Notes: a model not told the origin generated them from the letters alone. Counted from the first letter of the stretch, positions 17,740-26,782 are shown. The stretch is 64,000 bases of DNA from Gemmatimonadota bacterium (GCA_028877215.1 JAPPFJ010000003.1:62001-126000); one strand, 5' to 3'. Program-made: numbers and translations.

Positions 17740-18273
17740 TCAACCTCCGCTCTTTTGTCTATTCTTGGCTTTCCAACTTAGATAGGGCATGGATCCCCAT
17801 CCGGATAACCGCTCTAATTCAGCCTGTACTCTGTTGTTGTCAACTGTACCCCGTAACATAGCCATCGTTTCCTCGTTCCTTTCAAAACCACCGATCGTGA
17901 AATTCGACGATCCAATAAACGCAGTTTGGTGCCCTTCTTGAAATTCAAAATGGTAAATCTTCGAGTGAAGCCAGGGAGACGTACGTATCAGTAAGTCTAC
18001 ACCCAAGAGCACTATAGCATCAGCTTGGGTACTAGTTAGAGTTTCTCCCTGGGATCCTGGCGGTCCTGTAACTACTTGCAGATTACAATTGCCATACTGC
18101 AGCATTATGCGCGAGAAGTTAACAATGTCTCGAAAGGCAGGTAGTTTGCCTATATAGGGCGAAACTACACGTAGTGCAGAGGGTTTACGGCCAACACATT
18201 GTAGGAACTCACGCTTAAATGACCGAGTTGGCAGGATCTCCACCGGTACGGTGTTTCTGGGCGCTGATTTCAT
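17740..18273 (-). CDS. Phospholipase D-superfamily protein
   Basis: A 177-aa protein with one HKD-like motif: LHSKIYHFEF near residue 102 (H-x-K, with Glu where the distant Asp of HKD usually lies), followed by the strand FIGSSNFTIGGFERNEE that completes the PLD active site. One motif per chain implies dimerisation, as in the BfiI/Nuc nucleases. In a DNA-processing operon a nuclease role is plausible; the Asp-to-Glu change leaves activity open. Single-domain PLD proteins also occur in the 7-deazaguanine (Dpd) modification clusters as DpdK, a resemblance in architecture only. Its start overlaps the preceding gene by 4 bases. Confidence 0.78.
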   Translation of the reverse strand: MKSAPRNTVPVEILPTRSFKREFLQCVGRKPSALRVVSPYIGKLPAFRDIVNFSRIMLQYGNCNLQVVTGPPGSQGETLTSTQADAIVLLGVDLLIRTSPWLHSKIYHFEFQEGHQTAFIGSSNFTIGGFERNEETMAMLRGTVDNNRVQAELERLSGWGSMPYLSWKAKNRQKSGG

Positions 18274-18950
18274 TGCTGGGGTGCGATTCGTACCATTACC
18301 GATTTGACTCTACCAGTAGCGATGACGAATCCATCGCTGTGTAAGTTCGACGCGATTTCTGCGACAGTCACTGCGAGGTCGACCACCTCTTCAATACTGT
18401 CTAAGTCAAGATTAGTCCGCAAATCTTCTCCCGCTTGGTTTAGTGCTTGGTCTAGGACGAATGTATGTCCGTCACCGTTCCCGACCGATGGGAACTCGTC
18501 CCTCCTTTTCCTAACGGTACGTGGGTCTAAGAGGTTAAATTCTACCTCTGTGATTCCGTCCCCTAGTTTCAATCTGCCTTCTGGCCCAGCGGCACTCAAA
18601 CATTGGCGGAGGACATAAAATGCTCGTCGCAACACAAGCAGCTCGTTCGTACACCGAAGTCTATCAGTAAGTGCATGTACTCGTGTCCCGAGGCATTTAT
18701 ATTTACATACCTGGACATCTGCAGAGACGCTTGATAGGATTTCGTAGACCCCTGGCCTGACCTTCCTTATGACGGATCGTGGATGTGCTGCCTCTCGACT
18801 GAGAGTGCTCGACATTATGATTTCCGGATTATTAGCATTGGACTCCAATTGATAAAGCCTACGTGCAAGCCTCGTAATCGTAACGTAATGCATTGGCTTG
18901 CGGATGCGTGAAAGTACAGCCTTTGCCGCGTTGAGATAGGGAAAGCTCAC
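18270..18950 (-). CDS. HARE-HTH-like DNA-binding protein
   Basis: A 226-aa protein. Residues 1-70 (NAAKAVLSRIRKPMHYVTI, then IIMSSTLSREAAHPRSVIRKVRPGVYEI) fit the HARE-HTH winged helix found in RNA polymerase delta, ASXL and restriction-modification proteins. The rest is unrecognised, with a conserved-looking acidic C-terminal region (LDLDSIEEVVDLAVTVAEIASNL). HARE-HTH domains have been proposed to sense modified or distorted DNA, so it could give the system DNA specificity. It overlaps both neighbours by 4 bases (ATGA). Confidence 0.65.
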   Translation of the reverse strand: MSFPYLNAAKAVLSRIRKPMHYVTITRLARRLYQLESNANNPEIIMSSTLSREAAHPRSVIRKVRPGVYEILSSVSADVQVCKYKCLGTRVHALTDRLRCTNELLVLRRAFYVLRQCLSAAGPEGRLKLGDGITEVEFNLLDPRTVRKRRDEFPSVGNGDGHTFVLDQALNQAGEDLRTNLDLDSIEEVVDLAVTVAEIASNLHSDGFVIATGRVKSVMVRIAPQQ

Positions 18951-20083
18951 CGTCGTTTCCGCATTTGGTAATGTCCAAGGAGTCCGGTACGTTGGGACAT
19001 TGGTGCGAAACGCTTATCGAATATCTTAAATACAGCGCGAAAAACTGCTTCCTCATCAAATCGAAGATCGGTACGCGATTCCAAGAAATAAATGTACGGC
19101 TTGACAGCGTCAAGCGGCACCTGGTTTGCTTGGATCAGCCTCATATAGCGATATGCCCGTTCCATGAAGTCGGCGGTTCTTACGACTGTATCGAACGGCG
19201 GTTGTTCGGTGTTCTCCCGAGATGGGCGAATTATGTTCCAAGCAGGACTGAATGGTTCCTTGATGAGAGCTTTGTCGACGTGCATACGCGTAAACCAATT
19301 CAGTGGCGGGCCAAGCCAGAAGAAGCGATCGCTTTCGCCTCGAAGCCGCAGTGCAACTCTTCGTCCAGAGGATGTAAGCAGCCCATCTTTATGCAAATGG
19401 CCGAGAGAAACAAGCCACCCCCTTCGAGGTGTGGCGTGGTGGCGGAGGAAATCTAAACCGATCTCCTTGATTTCGATCTCGGACCCGCGAACATTCTTTA
19501 TCCACCTCACTGTACTACCAGCGTCTGTCTGAAGAAGGCGTACGCGCAGTCTGGGATCTGGAAAGGCCCGCAGAAGCCAATCGGTTCGTTCACGCCGAAG
19601 ATCAAGGGTTCGGCCTTTGAAGTATTTCAGAAGATCTGAACCGGCCGGAAGTGGTTCATCCAATGCCATGTCGAGCAAGAGACCGTAAATATCTGCGTCG
19701 AATTGTAGCACTGAAAATTGGAGTAGGAATTTCCTAAAGTCGTCAAGATCGAGCCCAGATGCTGCGCGATAGGTCCGACCGAGTTCGGTCAATGCAAGCC
19801 GTGCTAACGAACCTCCTCGGTCGATGCGACGTACAAGTCCGAGTCCAACCGCAAAATCTGTGATTCCTGCCGCATAATCCTCTTTTAGATTCCTGGAGGT
19901 TTCAGTTTGCAGTCGAAGTTGGAGAGACTTAACGACCTCAAGTCTCAATCGACTAGGTGCTTGGTCGAATAATTCAGTAACCTCGGCAATTCGGGACAAC
20001 TGATAAGCGCCAGTCGTATACCCGACATACCTAGCCAATGCCTCAGCTAGGCTCTCGCGACATTCATTCCACTCTTGAAGCAT
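18947..20083 (-). CDS. Unrecognised protein of the six-gene island
   Basis: A 378-aa soluble protein with no family I recognise. It begins with a helical segment (MLQEWNECRESLAEALARYVG), then what could be winged-helix units: ITDFAVGLGLVRRIDRGGSLARLALTELGRTY around residues 75-105, and LVSLGHLHKDGLLTSSGRRVALRLRG around 215-240. No catalytic motif is obvious. It overlaps the HerA-like gene by 20 bases and the HARE-HTH-like gene by 4, so it is firmly part of the operon. A DNA-binding or scaffolding role is a guess. Confidence 0.7.
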   Translation of the reverse strand: MLQEWNECRESLAEALARYVGYTTGAYQLSRIAEVTELFDQAPSRLRLEVVKSLQLRLQTETSRNLKEDYAAGITDFAVGLGLVRRIDRGGSLARLALTELGRTYRAASGLDLDDFRKFLLQFSVLQFDADIYGLLLDMALDEPLPAGSDLLKYFKGRTLDLRRERTDWLLRAFPDPRLRVRLLQTDAGSTVRWIKNVRGSEIEIKEIGLDFLRHHATPRRGWLVSLGHLHKDGLLTSSGRRVALRLRGESDRFFWLGPPLNWFTRMHVDKALIKEPFSPAWNIIRPSRENTEQPPFDTVVRTADFMERAYRYMRLIQANQVPLDAVKPYIYFLESRTDLRFDEEAVFRAVFKIFDKRFAPMSQRTGLLGHYQMRKRR

Positions 20084-21467
20084 CTTCGTCTCTTAACTTC
20101 GCAGTGGTAGGTGTGTTTCCACCATGTGCAGAAAGTCGTGGACGGATTCTTGACAGAAATATCCGACCATTGGCAGCATCAGCGACCACCGCTTCACCAG
20201 GATCCAGAGAGCGAATTGTATCCGCAAGTGAAGGTAATGGGAAACCAGCCCTTTCGTAGGTAATTGAGGTGCGGGTGGGCATCCGACCGATCGCCGCTTG
20301 GAGGTCCGATTCAAACCCTAGAGAATGGGTGAGCGTCAGGTCGACTTGACTCATCAGACGGTCGTCAACCGCCGAAGGCTGTTGAGTCGCGAAGACTAAG
20401 GACAGCCCGGCATCACGCCCACGCTTGACGTAGTCGACAACAGATGTAGATGCCGCCGTACTCCCCGACTTTGGCGCGATAACGTGTGCTTCGTCGACAA
20501 ATGTCCACAACCGCTCTGGTAGGTCTTCTTCCGACGAATCGGCGCCCAAACGCCGATTGAACCGTCGTTCTAAGTGGAAAGAACCCATACGGGCGGAAAA
20601 CAACCGCATTAAGACACCTGCTATAAGTGCGCGAAGTCCGTCCTCAAGCTCCCGGAGAAGAAGCACGGAAACTCTTCCAGGCACTAGCAGTTCTCTCACA
20701 TCCACACCTGGATTCTGTACCAGCTCGGAGTCGGCAAGAGCTAATAAACGCCACCGAAGGGCGTCAATCGTAGATTGTTGGAAAGCGTTTAGTGCAGGGC
20801 TTGGTATGGCGCGGTTGGCCAACACCGACGGCTGTCGACTCCCGTCATAATTCAGAAGCGTTAGCAGCGCTTGTCCCATTGCCGAATAGCGTTCTAGCTC
20901 GAGTGCAGCCAGCCAGTCGCTTGGTTGAAGCTGCTCTGGTGACAGCCGGAAGATTCTAGTGTTAGGAAGCGTTGTTTCAAGGCCCGCGGGCAGCCACAGA
21001 TTCACGTCGGGCAGGCCAGCTTTGCGGAGTCCCCACGCGTCCAAGGCGCTAAGATGCTGCAAGTCCTCCGGGAGACCTCGTTCTGGTTGCAACGCCAATG
21101 TCCAGAACTGATTCTGAATGTCAAAGATGACTACGGCAGTAGTTGGCGCTCGGCCCGAGATGACTCCGTCTAACCCAGCAACACTCTCGGCAATTACACC
21201 TAGATCAAAGCTCTTCCCAGTACCACGAGTACCAAAGACGCCGATCACATGTGGAAAGGCCAAATCCAACCATACACCGTGATCCAGTAGGCTCTTCCCC
21301 CCGCAATGCTCGGTTACCTTGCCAATAAGGCCGCTGCTTGCGTCAGACTCTTCAGTGCGACCTCCAATTGCCAACGCCCGAATTCGGCTGTCAGCGTGCA
21401 ACACTGCCGATGATTCCTTGGTACGGAATTTGGCCGAGGTAATGACTTTCTTTGTTCGTTTCATCAT
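20064..21467 (-). CDS. HerA/FtsK-like ATPase
   Basis: A 467-aa P-loop ATPase. GTRGTGKS (79-86) is Walker A; LWTFVDEAHVIAP (320-332) is the HerA-type Walker B with DEAH. VKRGRDAGLSLVFATQQPSAVDDRLMSQVDLTLTH (348-381) matches the region of hexameric HerA/VirD4/FtsK translocases holding the arginine finger and sensor Gln. HerA proteins thread duplex DNA and pair with nucleases (NurA) or defence effectors (SIR2, DUF4297). Here the partners are a PLD protein and a GNAT/ABC fusion, an arrangement I do not recognise. The usual N-terminal HerA barrel is short or absent. Confidence 0.85.
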   Translation of the reverse strand: MMKRTKKVITSAKFRTKESSAVLHADSRIRALAIGGRTEESDASSGLIGKVTEHCGGKSLLDHGVWLDLAFPHVIGVFGTRGTGKSFDLGVIAESVAGLDGVISGRAPTTAVVIFDIQNQFWTLALQPERGLPEDLQHLSALDAWGLRKAGLPDVNLWLPAGLETTLPNTRIFRLSPEQLQPSDWLAALELERYSAMGQALLTLLNYDGSRQPSVLANRAIPSPALNAFQQSTIDALRWRLLALADSELVQNPGVDVRELLVPGRVSVLLLRELEDGLRALIAGVLMRLFSARMGSFHLERRFNRRLGADSSEEDLPERLWTFVDEAHVIAPKSGSTAASTSVVDYVKRGRDAGLSLVFATQQPSAVDDRLMSQVDLTLTHSLGFESDLQAAIGRMPTRTSITYERAGFPLPSLADTIRSLDPGEAVVADAANGRIFLSRIRPRLSAHGGNTPTTAKLRDEDASRVE

Positions 21468-21475
21468 TCATCCGA

Positions 21476-23332
21476 TCAGTCACTGACCCACTTGTGGGTA
21501 CCGTCTGATGACAATAGCAGCATACGGTCTGGTGCCAAACTACGAACCACACGCTCAGGGTCTGCAGTGGCGACAATCACACTCATTTCACGCTGAGTAG
21601 CTGCAGCACGTAGCTTTCTACTAACCGCCGCCGCTGAAAACCGGTCAAGGGGTTCACAGAACTCGTCGATCAGTAGTAACTCAGGATCCTCGGCGAGTGC
21701 CAGAGCCAAGCCAAGTCGGTAATATTGTCCGAGGCTGAGGGTTCGCGCAGGCCTAACAAACAACTGGGCTTCAGCCAGACCAGCAGAAGCAAGTATCCGC
21801 AGGGCCTGATCTAGTGGAAGACGCTCAAGCAGCTCGATCGGAGCCATTGTCTTAGGTATCGGCTTGGGCCACTCGACGCGCACAGCTTCGGTCGACCTCT
21901 CTACTTCGAAACTCACTCCTTTCGGCAGACGCCCTTTCTTACTCCCAATTCCGGCGATATGCCTAATCGCACGAAGAAGCAAAGATTTCCCTGTACCGCT
22001 AGGTCCGCCGACCAAGATCACTTTACCACGAACAATAGTTAGATCAAGACCCTCTACAAGAATCGATTCGAACTCAGTATTAACAATTCCAAACGCCTCC
22101 TGTACGCGACGGGCACGTGCTGAACTCACTGGCCGCGAGGTGACACTAATCTTTACACCTTTGGCAACCATTAAGATAGAGTCTTTCTTATTCACCTTAA
22201 AGTCAGTCCTAACGGCGACATGTCGTCCCTTGCGATTTAGAAACATCTCGGCGTCGTCGGTAAGGCCACGCATATAGGTTGGTTTTCCACGCCGGAAAAC
22301 CCGGTATAGCTCGACCCAGTCTTCGTCAGAGAGCTTGTCTGGTGATTGACGAAGATAGTCAAGCACCTGCTTCAGCGAAAGACCGCGTTGATCCATCGTC
22401 TTTCGCAGCAAGGCTGCGTGAGACCTCTGAAGGCTTAGTATTCCTCCACCTCCTTTGGGCAGTCCACGCTGTCGCAATGTTCGACCAAGGAGGTATCGCA
22501 TATCCTTTTCGACTCTATGTTCGTTTCCGTCGGTGTCGCCAATGTATTGAAAGCCATTTCCTTTCACGAACGGCCAGTATCGGAGCATTTCGGCCGTAAT
22601 TTCCATGAAACTAGGCTGAACTCCGCCCAAGTGCCAACGTTCTTGGGCAAAAGCTACCGCGGCATCAACAAGGACTCCCGCGAGCCCAACGCCGCGCAGT
22701 TCCGGAAATACTACACATCGCGAGATGCGTACTACGGAATTATGGGGAACAGCACTCTTGGTAGTACCCGCATTAACTGCATTCGTCTTCCAACGAGTCC
22801 ACGCGACCCCACGTGACGGGTCCGAAAAACGAGTGTCCAGAATACGAGTGCGTGCCGTGTTTACAAGGAAGCTAGAAGCAAGTTCGATGAATCCGACGAC
22901 CGACGGGAGCTCCCAACAGTCAATACAAGCGATTAGTGGGACTCGCCGCCCAACACCACCATTTCCACGATAATGGTATTCAGTAAGCCGTTGGTATCCT
23001 TCAAGTTCTTCTGTCGTTTCAATCTCTTTCACGAGGATCGGTAGATCTCCACCTACCTCAAGGGTCTCGGTTGTCTCCCATGCAGGGTTAAGACGAACAC
23101 ACCCGTTAGCCTTACTCAACTTCACAAAGAGGTCTTCCCCACTTTGCGCCAGAGTATCACCCTTACCCACGGGCGCGAAGCGTCGAACACTCATCGGACT
23201 CCTGCCCTCGAGCAATAGTTCGCGACGTCCATTTACAATTCGCGTGTTATTGACAGTCCATTGCCCAATGGTACGCGATTCGCTAAGGCACGTCACAATG
23301 GGAACCGGTTCTTGTTGTCGCGACTCAGTCAT
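21476..23332 (-). CDS. GNAT-like domain fused to ABC-type ATPase (COG2401-like)
   Basis: A 618-aa fusion. Residues about 98-280 form an acetyltransferase-like domain: LTEYHYRG (117-123) and RISRCVVFPELRGVGLAGVLVD (202-223), the latter resembling the acetyl-CoA loop. Residues about 420-618 form an ABC ATPase without membrane segments: GGPSGTGKS (442-450), LSLGQ (532-536), ELLLIDEF (551-558) and EPLD. The H-loop His is missing (VIVATADPE). The layout matches COG2401, ABC ATPase fused to a predicted acetyltransferase, and the GNAT half recalls Mom-type DNA-modifying enzymes; both links are from memory and inference. It opens the operon, 8 bases before the HerA-like gene. Confidence 0.8.
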   Translation of the reverse strand: MTESRQQEPVPIVTCLSESRTIGQWTVNNTRIVNGRRELLLEGRSPMSVRRFAPVGKGDTLAQSGEDLFVKLSKANGCVRLNPAWETTETLEVGGDLPILVKEIETTEELEGYQRLTEYHYRGNGGVGRRVPLIACIDCWELPSVVGFIELASSFLVNTARTRILDTRFSDPSRGVAWTRWKTNAVNAGTTKSAVPHNSVVRISRCVVFPELRGVGLAGVLVDAAVAFAQERWHLGGVQPSFMEITAEMLRYWPFVKGNGFQYIGDTDGNEHRVEKDMRYLLGRTLRQRGLPKGGGGILSLQRSHAALLRKTMDQRGLSLKQVLDYLRQSPDKLSDEDWVELYRVFRRGKPTYMRGLTDDAEMFLNRKGRHVAVRTDFKVNKKDSILMVAKGVKISVTSRPVSSARARRVQEAFGIVNTEFESILVEGLDLTIVRGKVILVGGPSGTGKSLLLRAIRHIAGIGSKKGRLPKGVSFEVERSTEAVRVEWPKPIPKTMAPIELLERLPLDQALRILASAGLAEAQLFVRPARTLSLGQYYRLGLALALAEDPELLLIDEFCEPLDRFSAAAVSRKLRAAATQREMSVIVATADPERVVRSLAPDRMLLLSSDGTHKWVSD

Positions 23333-23349
23333 CCAGTTACTGGCTCAAC

Positions 23350-23631
23350 TTAATTAAGGATCCAGTCAATCACGTCCCTTTCGATATCATGCGCCGTCTG
23401 CAGGATGATATGTCGACACGGACATAGAAAACGGGCTTTTGAATTAATCGAGTTCTCGTAGGCGAATACGCAGCGATACGCCAAGTTAGAAATAGTCCAT
23501 AAGGACCGCTCGAAGTTGGACGGGGTTCAAGACAGTTTCTCACAGATCGACTGCGGAATGTAGCATTCGGCGAAGATCCGAAGACGTTTCACCGGTGCAT
23601 CTGGCTTGCCTGCAATCTGGCGAATATTCAT
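23350..23631 (-). pseudogene. Small interrupted frame upstream of the GNAT/ABC gene
   Basis: From ATG 23631 a 34-codon frame ends at TGA (23527-23529) and continues in the same frame for 58 more codons, stopping at 23350, 17 bases before the GNAT/ABC gene. Both halves look protein-like (VKRLRIFAECYIPQSICEKL; RFLCPCRHIILQ; DIERDVIDWILN) and are Cys-rich with a CPC motif. It could be a broken gene, two short genes, or chance. No SECIS-like hairpin was noticed. Its position recalls phage Mu com, a small zinc protein just upstream of mom, but sequence similarity is too weak to claim. Confidence 0.35.
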
Positions 23632-23928
23632 GTTATTGCCCAATATAGCGCGAGACTAATTAGCTAGCAAGTTCTTCTTAGATTTACATGGAAACAGACG
23701 AGTCGACACGTCTATCGAAGTCCCATTCGACGTCTCCGACCGGCGGATTCAGACTCACGTTTGCCGTCCTGTCGATCACTTCTCTCCAAGCCTTCCCTTA
23801 CTCATAATTCCGCAACAATAGTGTTGCCAACGCGACGGATGGAGCGTAATTTAGGTGCGTTTTGAAGGGATCTGATACACGGGAAATTGGATTCGCCGGT
23901 ACGACAACCTGTTATCAAGGGAAGCCAA
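23632..23928. other. Intergenic region upstream of the island and the heparinase-like gene
   Basis: About 300 bases between the divergent island and lyase gene. The island-proximal part is AT-rich, matching the operon, and composition returns to the GC-rich background near 23740. I see no gene, repeat or clear promoter, and no integrase attachment-like duplication. Confidence 0.5.
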
Positions 23929-25890
23929 ATGACTTACGTTGTGGAGCGCCCCGCGGGTGCGGACCAGATCGATCACGAGATGCCGCTGACGTCGTTCGAC
24001 CCCGATTGCATTCTTGAAAAACTGGATCTGACTGCGGCGGGGCTGGAAGCCGTGAAACGGGCGGCCGACGCCGGCGACAGGACGGGCGCCCTTACTGCCC
24101 TGCGCGACTATTACAGGGCGAAATTTCCGCTGGCGGAGTCGGTTGAAGAGGGTGATCATACAGAGGCGGACAAGATCTGCCGCAGGATCATCCAATGGGG
24201 GCCGTACGACGAGGCGCAATATGGCGACGATTTCGACTGGGAGTGGGACCCGCCCGGGGATATCGAGTGGGTATGCGTCGTCTATCGCTTTTACTGGGCC
24301 GCGCCGCTCGTAAACGCCTATGCGGCATCGCGCGATGAAAAGTACGCGCAGGCATTCGTCGATCTGGCGTCCGATTGGATATCAAAACATCCGCTCGAAA
24401 AACACACCAGAACCCATCCCGTATACAAGTCGTGGAAGGGGTTCGCATGGCTGGACCTGCAGACGGGAATCCGGGCCACGAACATCTGCGCGGCCTTTCG
24501 GGGTCTGGTCCAGTCCGAGGCGTTCACGCCTGAATTTCTGGGCGTGTTGCTCGCGAGTGTGTACGACCATCAGACGAAAACGACGCTGATCCCCATGGGC
24601 CTCATCCACAACAAGGCGGTGTTCGAACAGCGCGGGTTTATCAACGTCGCCTATACGTTCAGCGAGTTCAGGGAAGCGCGCGACTGGATGGAACTGGGGC
24701 TGGCGCGCGTGGAGGAAAACATCCTGGCGCAGACAACGACCGACGGCGTGCAGCGGGAGTGGTCGTTCGGATATCACCAGGGCGTCTTGCGCGACGCCGT
24801 GGAAATCCTCTCGCGCCTCGAAGTCTTCGACGTCCAGGCGTCGCCGGAATTCCTGGAGCGCGTGCGGAGGATGTACGACTACATCTTCTGGATCGCGTCG
24901 CCCGATCTGACGCCGCCGATGTTCGGAGACGGATCCCGTCCGCTCGTCGCCACGGATGACCGGTCAACGTGGCCGCTCTACGGTGAGTTGATGGCAGCGT
25001 CGAAACTATTCGGAGATCCGAAATACTCGGCAAGGGCGAATCTGGATCGCGAAGCCCTGCCGGACCGGAAGAGCCGCGCGTTCCGGGAGGCCGGCTTCTA
25101 CGTGATGCGGAACGACTGGGGTCCGGAGCAGATTCACCTGGCGCTGCACTGTTCTCCGCCCGCGATTTCAAGCCACGACCAGCCGGACAACGGGACGTTC
25201 GAGTTGTACGCCTTTGGTCGTTGGCTGATGAACGATACGGGCTTCTATACCTATGGTAGAGACAAGGAGGCCCGGGCGTGGCACCGGCAGACCTCGGTAC
25301 ATCAGACCCTGACGCTCGACGGGAGGGACATCGCCGACGACGCGCGCGATCTGATGTGGGTCTCCGAGGGGGCGGACACAGACGTGCTGGTCGTTGAGAA
25401 CGGGTCCTATCCCGGCCTCATCCACCGTCGCTCGGTCTGGTTTGTTGACCGTCGCTTCTTCGTTCTGCTCGACGAAGCGATCGGCATCGCGCCCGGCCAA
25501 TTGGACCTGCACTTCCAGTTTGCGCCCGGCGACGTCACGATCGACAGCGGGGGAAGCAGGGCGTTCACGCGGTTTGACGATGCCAACGTACTCGTACAGG
25601 CGGCAACCGGGTCGCCTGCGTCGATGGTCGAAGAAACGGGCTGGTTCGCGTGGGAATACGGTTATCGCACGCCGCGAAAGGCGTTCCGGTTCGCGCTCGA
25701 CGGCCATGCACCCACGGTCTTCGGCGCCGTCGTCGCGCCGTATCGCGGCACCCGTACGCCGACCGTATCGGCGGAAACGCCCGCGGGCATTCAGGCGGGA
25801 GACGACCGTGTGGAGATGACCGTCAGCGAATCGGGTAAGACCTGGCGCGTGGGAAGAGACCTGGCTTCGGGTGAGGGATGGGCGCGTTGA
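23929..25890 (+). CDS. Heparinase II/III-like polysaccharide lyase
   Basis: A 653-aa protein. The N-terminal alpha/alpha-barrel region (DWEWDPPGDIEWVCVVYRF, YKSWKGFAWLDLQTGIRATN, GLIHNKAVFEQRGFINVAYTF, REWSFGYHQGVLRDAVEIL) is followed by the C-terminal beta-sheet domain (AGFYVMRNDWG, ISSHDQPDNGTFELYAFGRWLMNDTGFYTYG). It probably cleaves uronic-acid polysaccharides such as alginate or glycosaminoglycans by beta-elimination; the polymer is not readable. No convincing signal peptide is seen from ATG 23929, so export is uncertain. AAGGGA precedes the start. Confidence 0.88.
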   Translation: MTYVVERPAGADQIDHEMPLTSFDPDCILEKLDLTAAGLEAVKRAADAGDRTGALTALRDYYRAKFPLAESVEEGDHTEADKICRRIIQWGPYDEAQYGDDFDWEWDPPGDIEWVCVVYRFYWAAPLVNAYAASRDEKYAQAFVDLASDWISKHPLEKHTRTHPVYKSWKGFAWLDLQTGIRATNICAAFRGLVQSEAFTPEFLGVLLASVYDHQTKTTLIPMGLIHNKAVFEQRGFINVAYTFSEFREARDWMELGLARVEENILAQTTTDGVQREWSFGYHQGVLRDAVEILSRLEVFDVQASPEFLERVRRMYDYIFWIASPDLTPPMFGDGSRPLVATDDRSTWPLYGELMAASKLFGDPKYSARANLDREALPDRKSRAFREAGFYVMRNDWGPEQIHLALHCSPPAISSHDQPDNGTFELYAFGRWLMNDTGFYTYGRDKEARAWHRQTSVHQTLTLDGRDIADDARDLMWVSEGADTDVLVVENGSYPGLIHRRSVWFVDRRFFVLLDEAIGIAPGQLDLHFQFAPGDVTIDSGGSRAFTRFDDANVLVQAATGSPASMVEETGWFAWEYGYRTPRKAFRFALDGHAPTVFGAVVAPYRGTRTPTVSAETPAGIQAGDDRVEMTVSESGKTWRVGRDLASGEGWAR

Positions 25891-25997
25891 CCGCCGTCGC
25901 CGCGTACCCGATCGGCCGCGTCAGCGTGCGCCGTTGGGACGATGTATGACAATGATCATGAGGAGGCCGGGCCGCCTCTGGCCGGTTACGTATACCC

Positions 25998-26711
25998 ATG
26001 TCGACCGTCGGATTTCAGACGTTCGGGCCGCCGCATCTGGTCGCGATGGCGTTGACAGTGGTTCTGCCGGTGCTGCTCTCGCTGATCGCGAAACGGGCAT
26101 CGTCCCGGTCAGCCGCCACATTGGGCATTGTTCTGGGGGTCCTCCTCCTCGGCAACGAGGTGACCCACTGGGGCTTCCGGATCGCCGGATACGGCCCCGA
26201 TGTCTTCCTCCGATATTTCCTGCCCCTTCACCTGTGCGGCATCGCGATGTTCGCGACGTCGTTCGCCCTGATGTCTCGCAATCAGACAGCGTTCGAAATA
26301 GCCTACTTCTGGGGCCTTGCGGGGTCGGCGAACGCGGTAATAACACCCGGCAACCTGGCGGTTGACTATCCGCAGTACCGGTTCTTCCAGTACTTCATCG
26401 CACATTCCGGCATTGTTGCGGGGGTCCTGTACGCGACGTGGGGCCTGAAGATGCGGCCCACGCTCGGCGGGCTCTTCAGAGCGTTCGTCTGGCTACACGT
26501 ACTCGCCGCGGTTGCAGCGGTTGTCAACCTGCTCTCCGGATCGAATTACATGTACCTCTCCTCACCGCCGTGGGGGACGGTATCGCCCTTCTTCTTCCTG
26601 CCGTGGCCCTGGTATCTCGTCTTTCTGGACTTCATCGGCCTGGCCATGTTTTTCCTTGTCTACGCGCCTGTCCCCATCGCCAGGTGGTGGAAATCGCGCG
26701 GGTCGGCCTGA
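25998..26711 (+). CDS. TIGR02206 (YwaF-type) membrane protein
   Basis: A 237-aa integral membrane protein with about six hydrophobic segments. The family marks are FQTFGPPHLVAM at the N-terminus, the polar motif RYFLPLHLCGIA in the third segment, and LSSPPWGTVSPFFFLPWPWY near the C-terminus. Members are found across bacteria, with relatives in eukaryotic TMEM164; no transport or enzymatic role is settled. No strong ribosome site precedes ATG 25998. Confidence 0.87.
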   Translation: MSTVGFQTFGPPHLVAMALTVVLPVLLSLIAKRASSRSAATLGIVLGVLLLGNEVTHWGFRIAGYGPDVFLRYFLPLHLCGIAMFATSFALMSRNQTAFEIAYFWGLAGSANAVITPGNLAVDYPQYRFFQYFIAHSGIVAGVLYATWGLKMRPTLGGLFRAFVWLHVLAAVAAVVNLLSGSNYMYLSSPPWGTVSPFFFLPWPWYLVFLDFIGLAMFFLVYAPVPIARWWKSRGSA

Positions 26712-26782
26712 CGGCCCGTAGGTTTCCACGTTCGGCCAGGAAAACACCCTTACGAACGATAGAGCAGGACAGCTTGATGCCT

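Noticed and set aside
16558..23332. Prophage or integrative element explanation for the AT-rich island
   Set aside because: No integrase, transposase, structural phage gene, tRNA gene or flanking direct repeat was seen; transfer is likely but the vehicle is not visible.
23527..23529. Selenocysteine at the TGA of the small frame upstream of the GNAT/ABC gene
   Set aside because: No hairpin typical of a SECIS element was seen just downstream, and the frame lacks any known selenoprotein motif.
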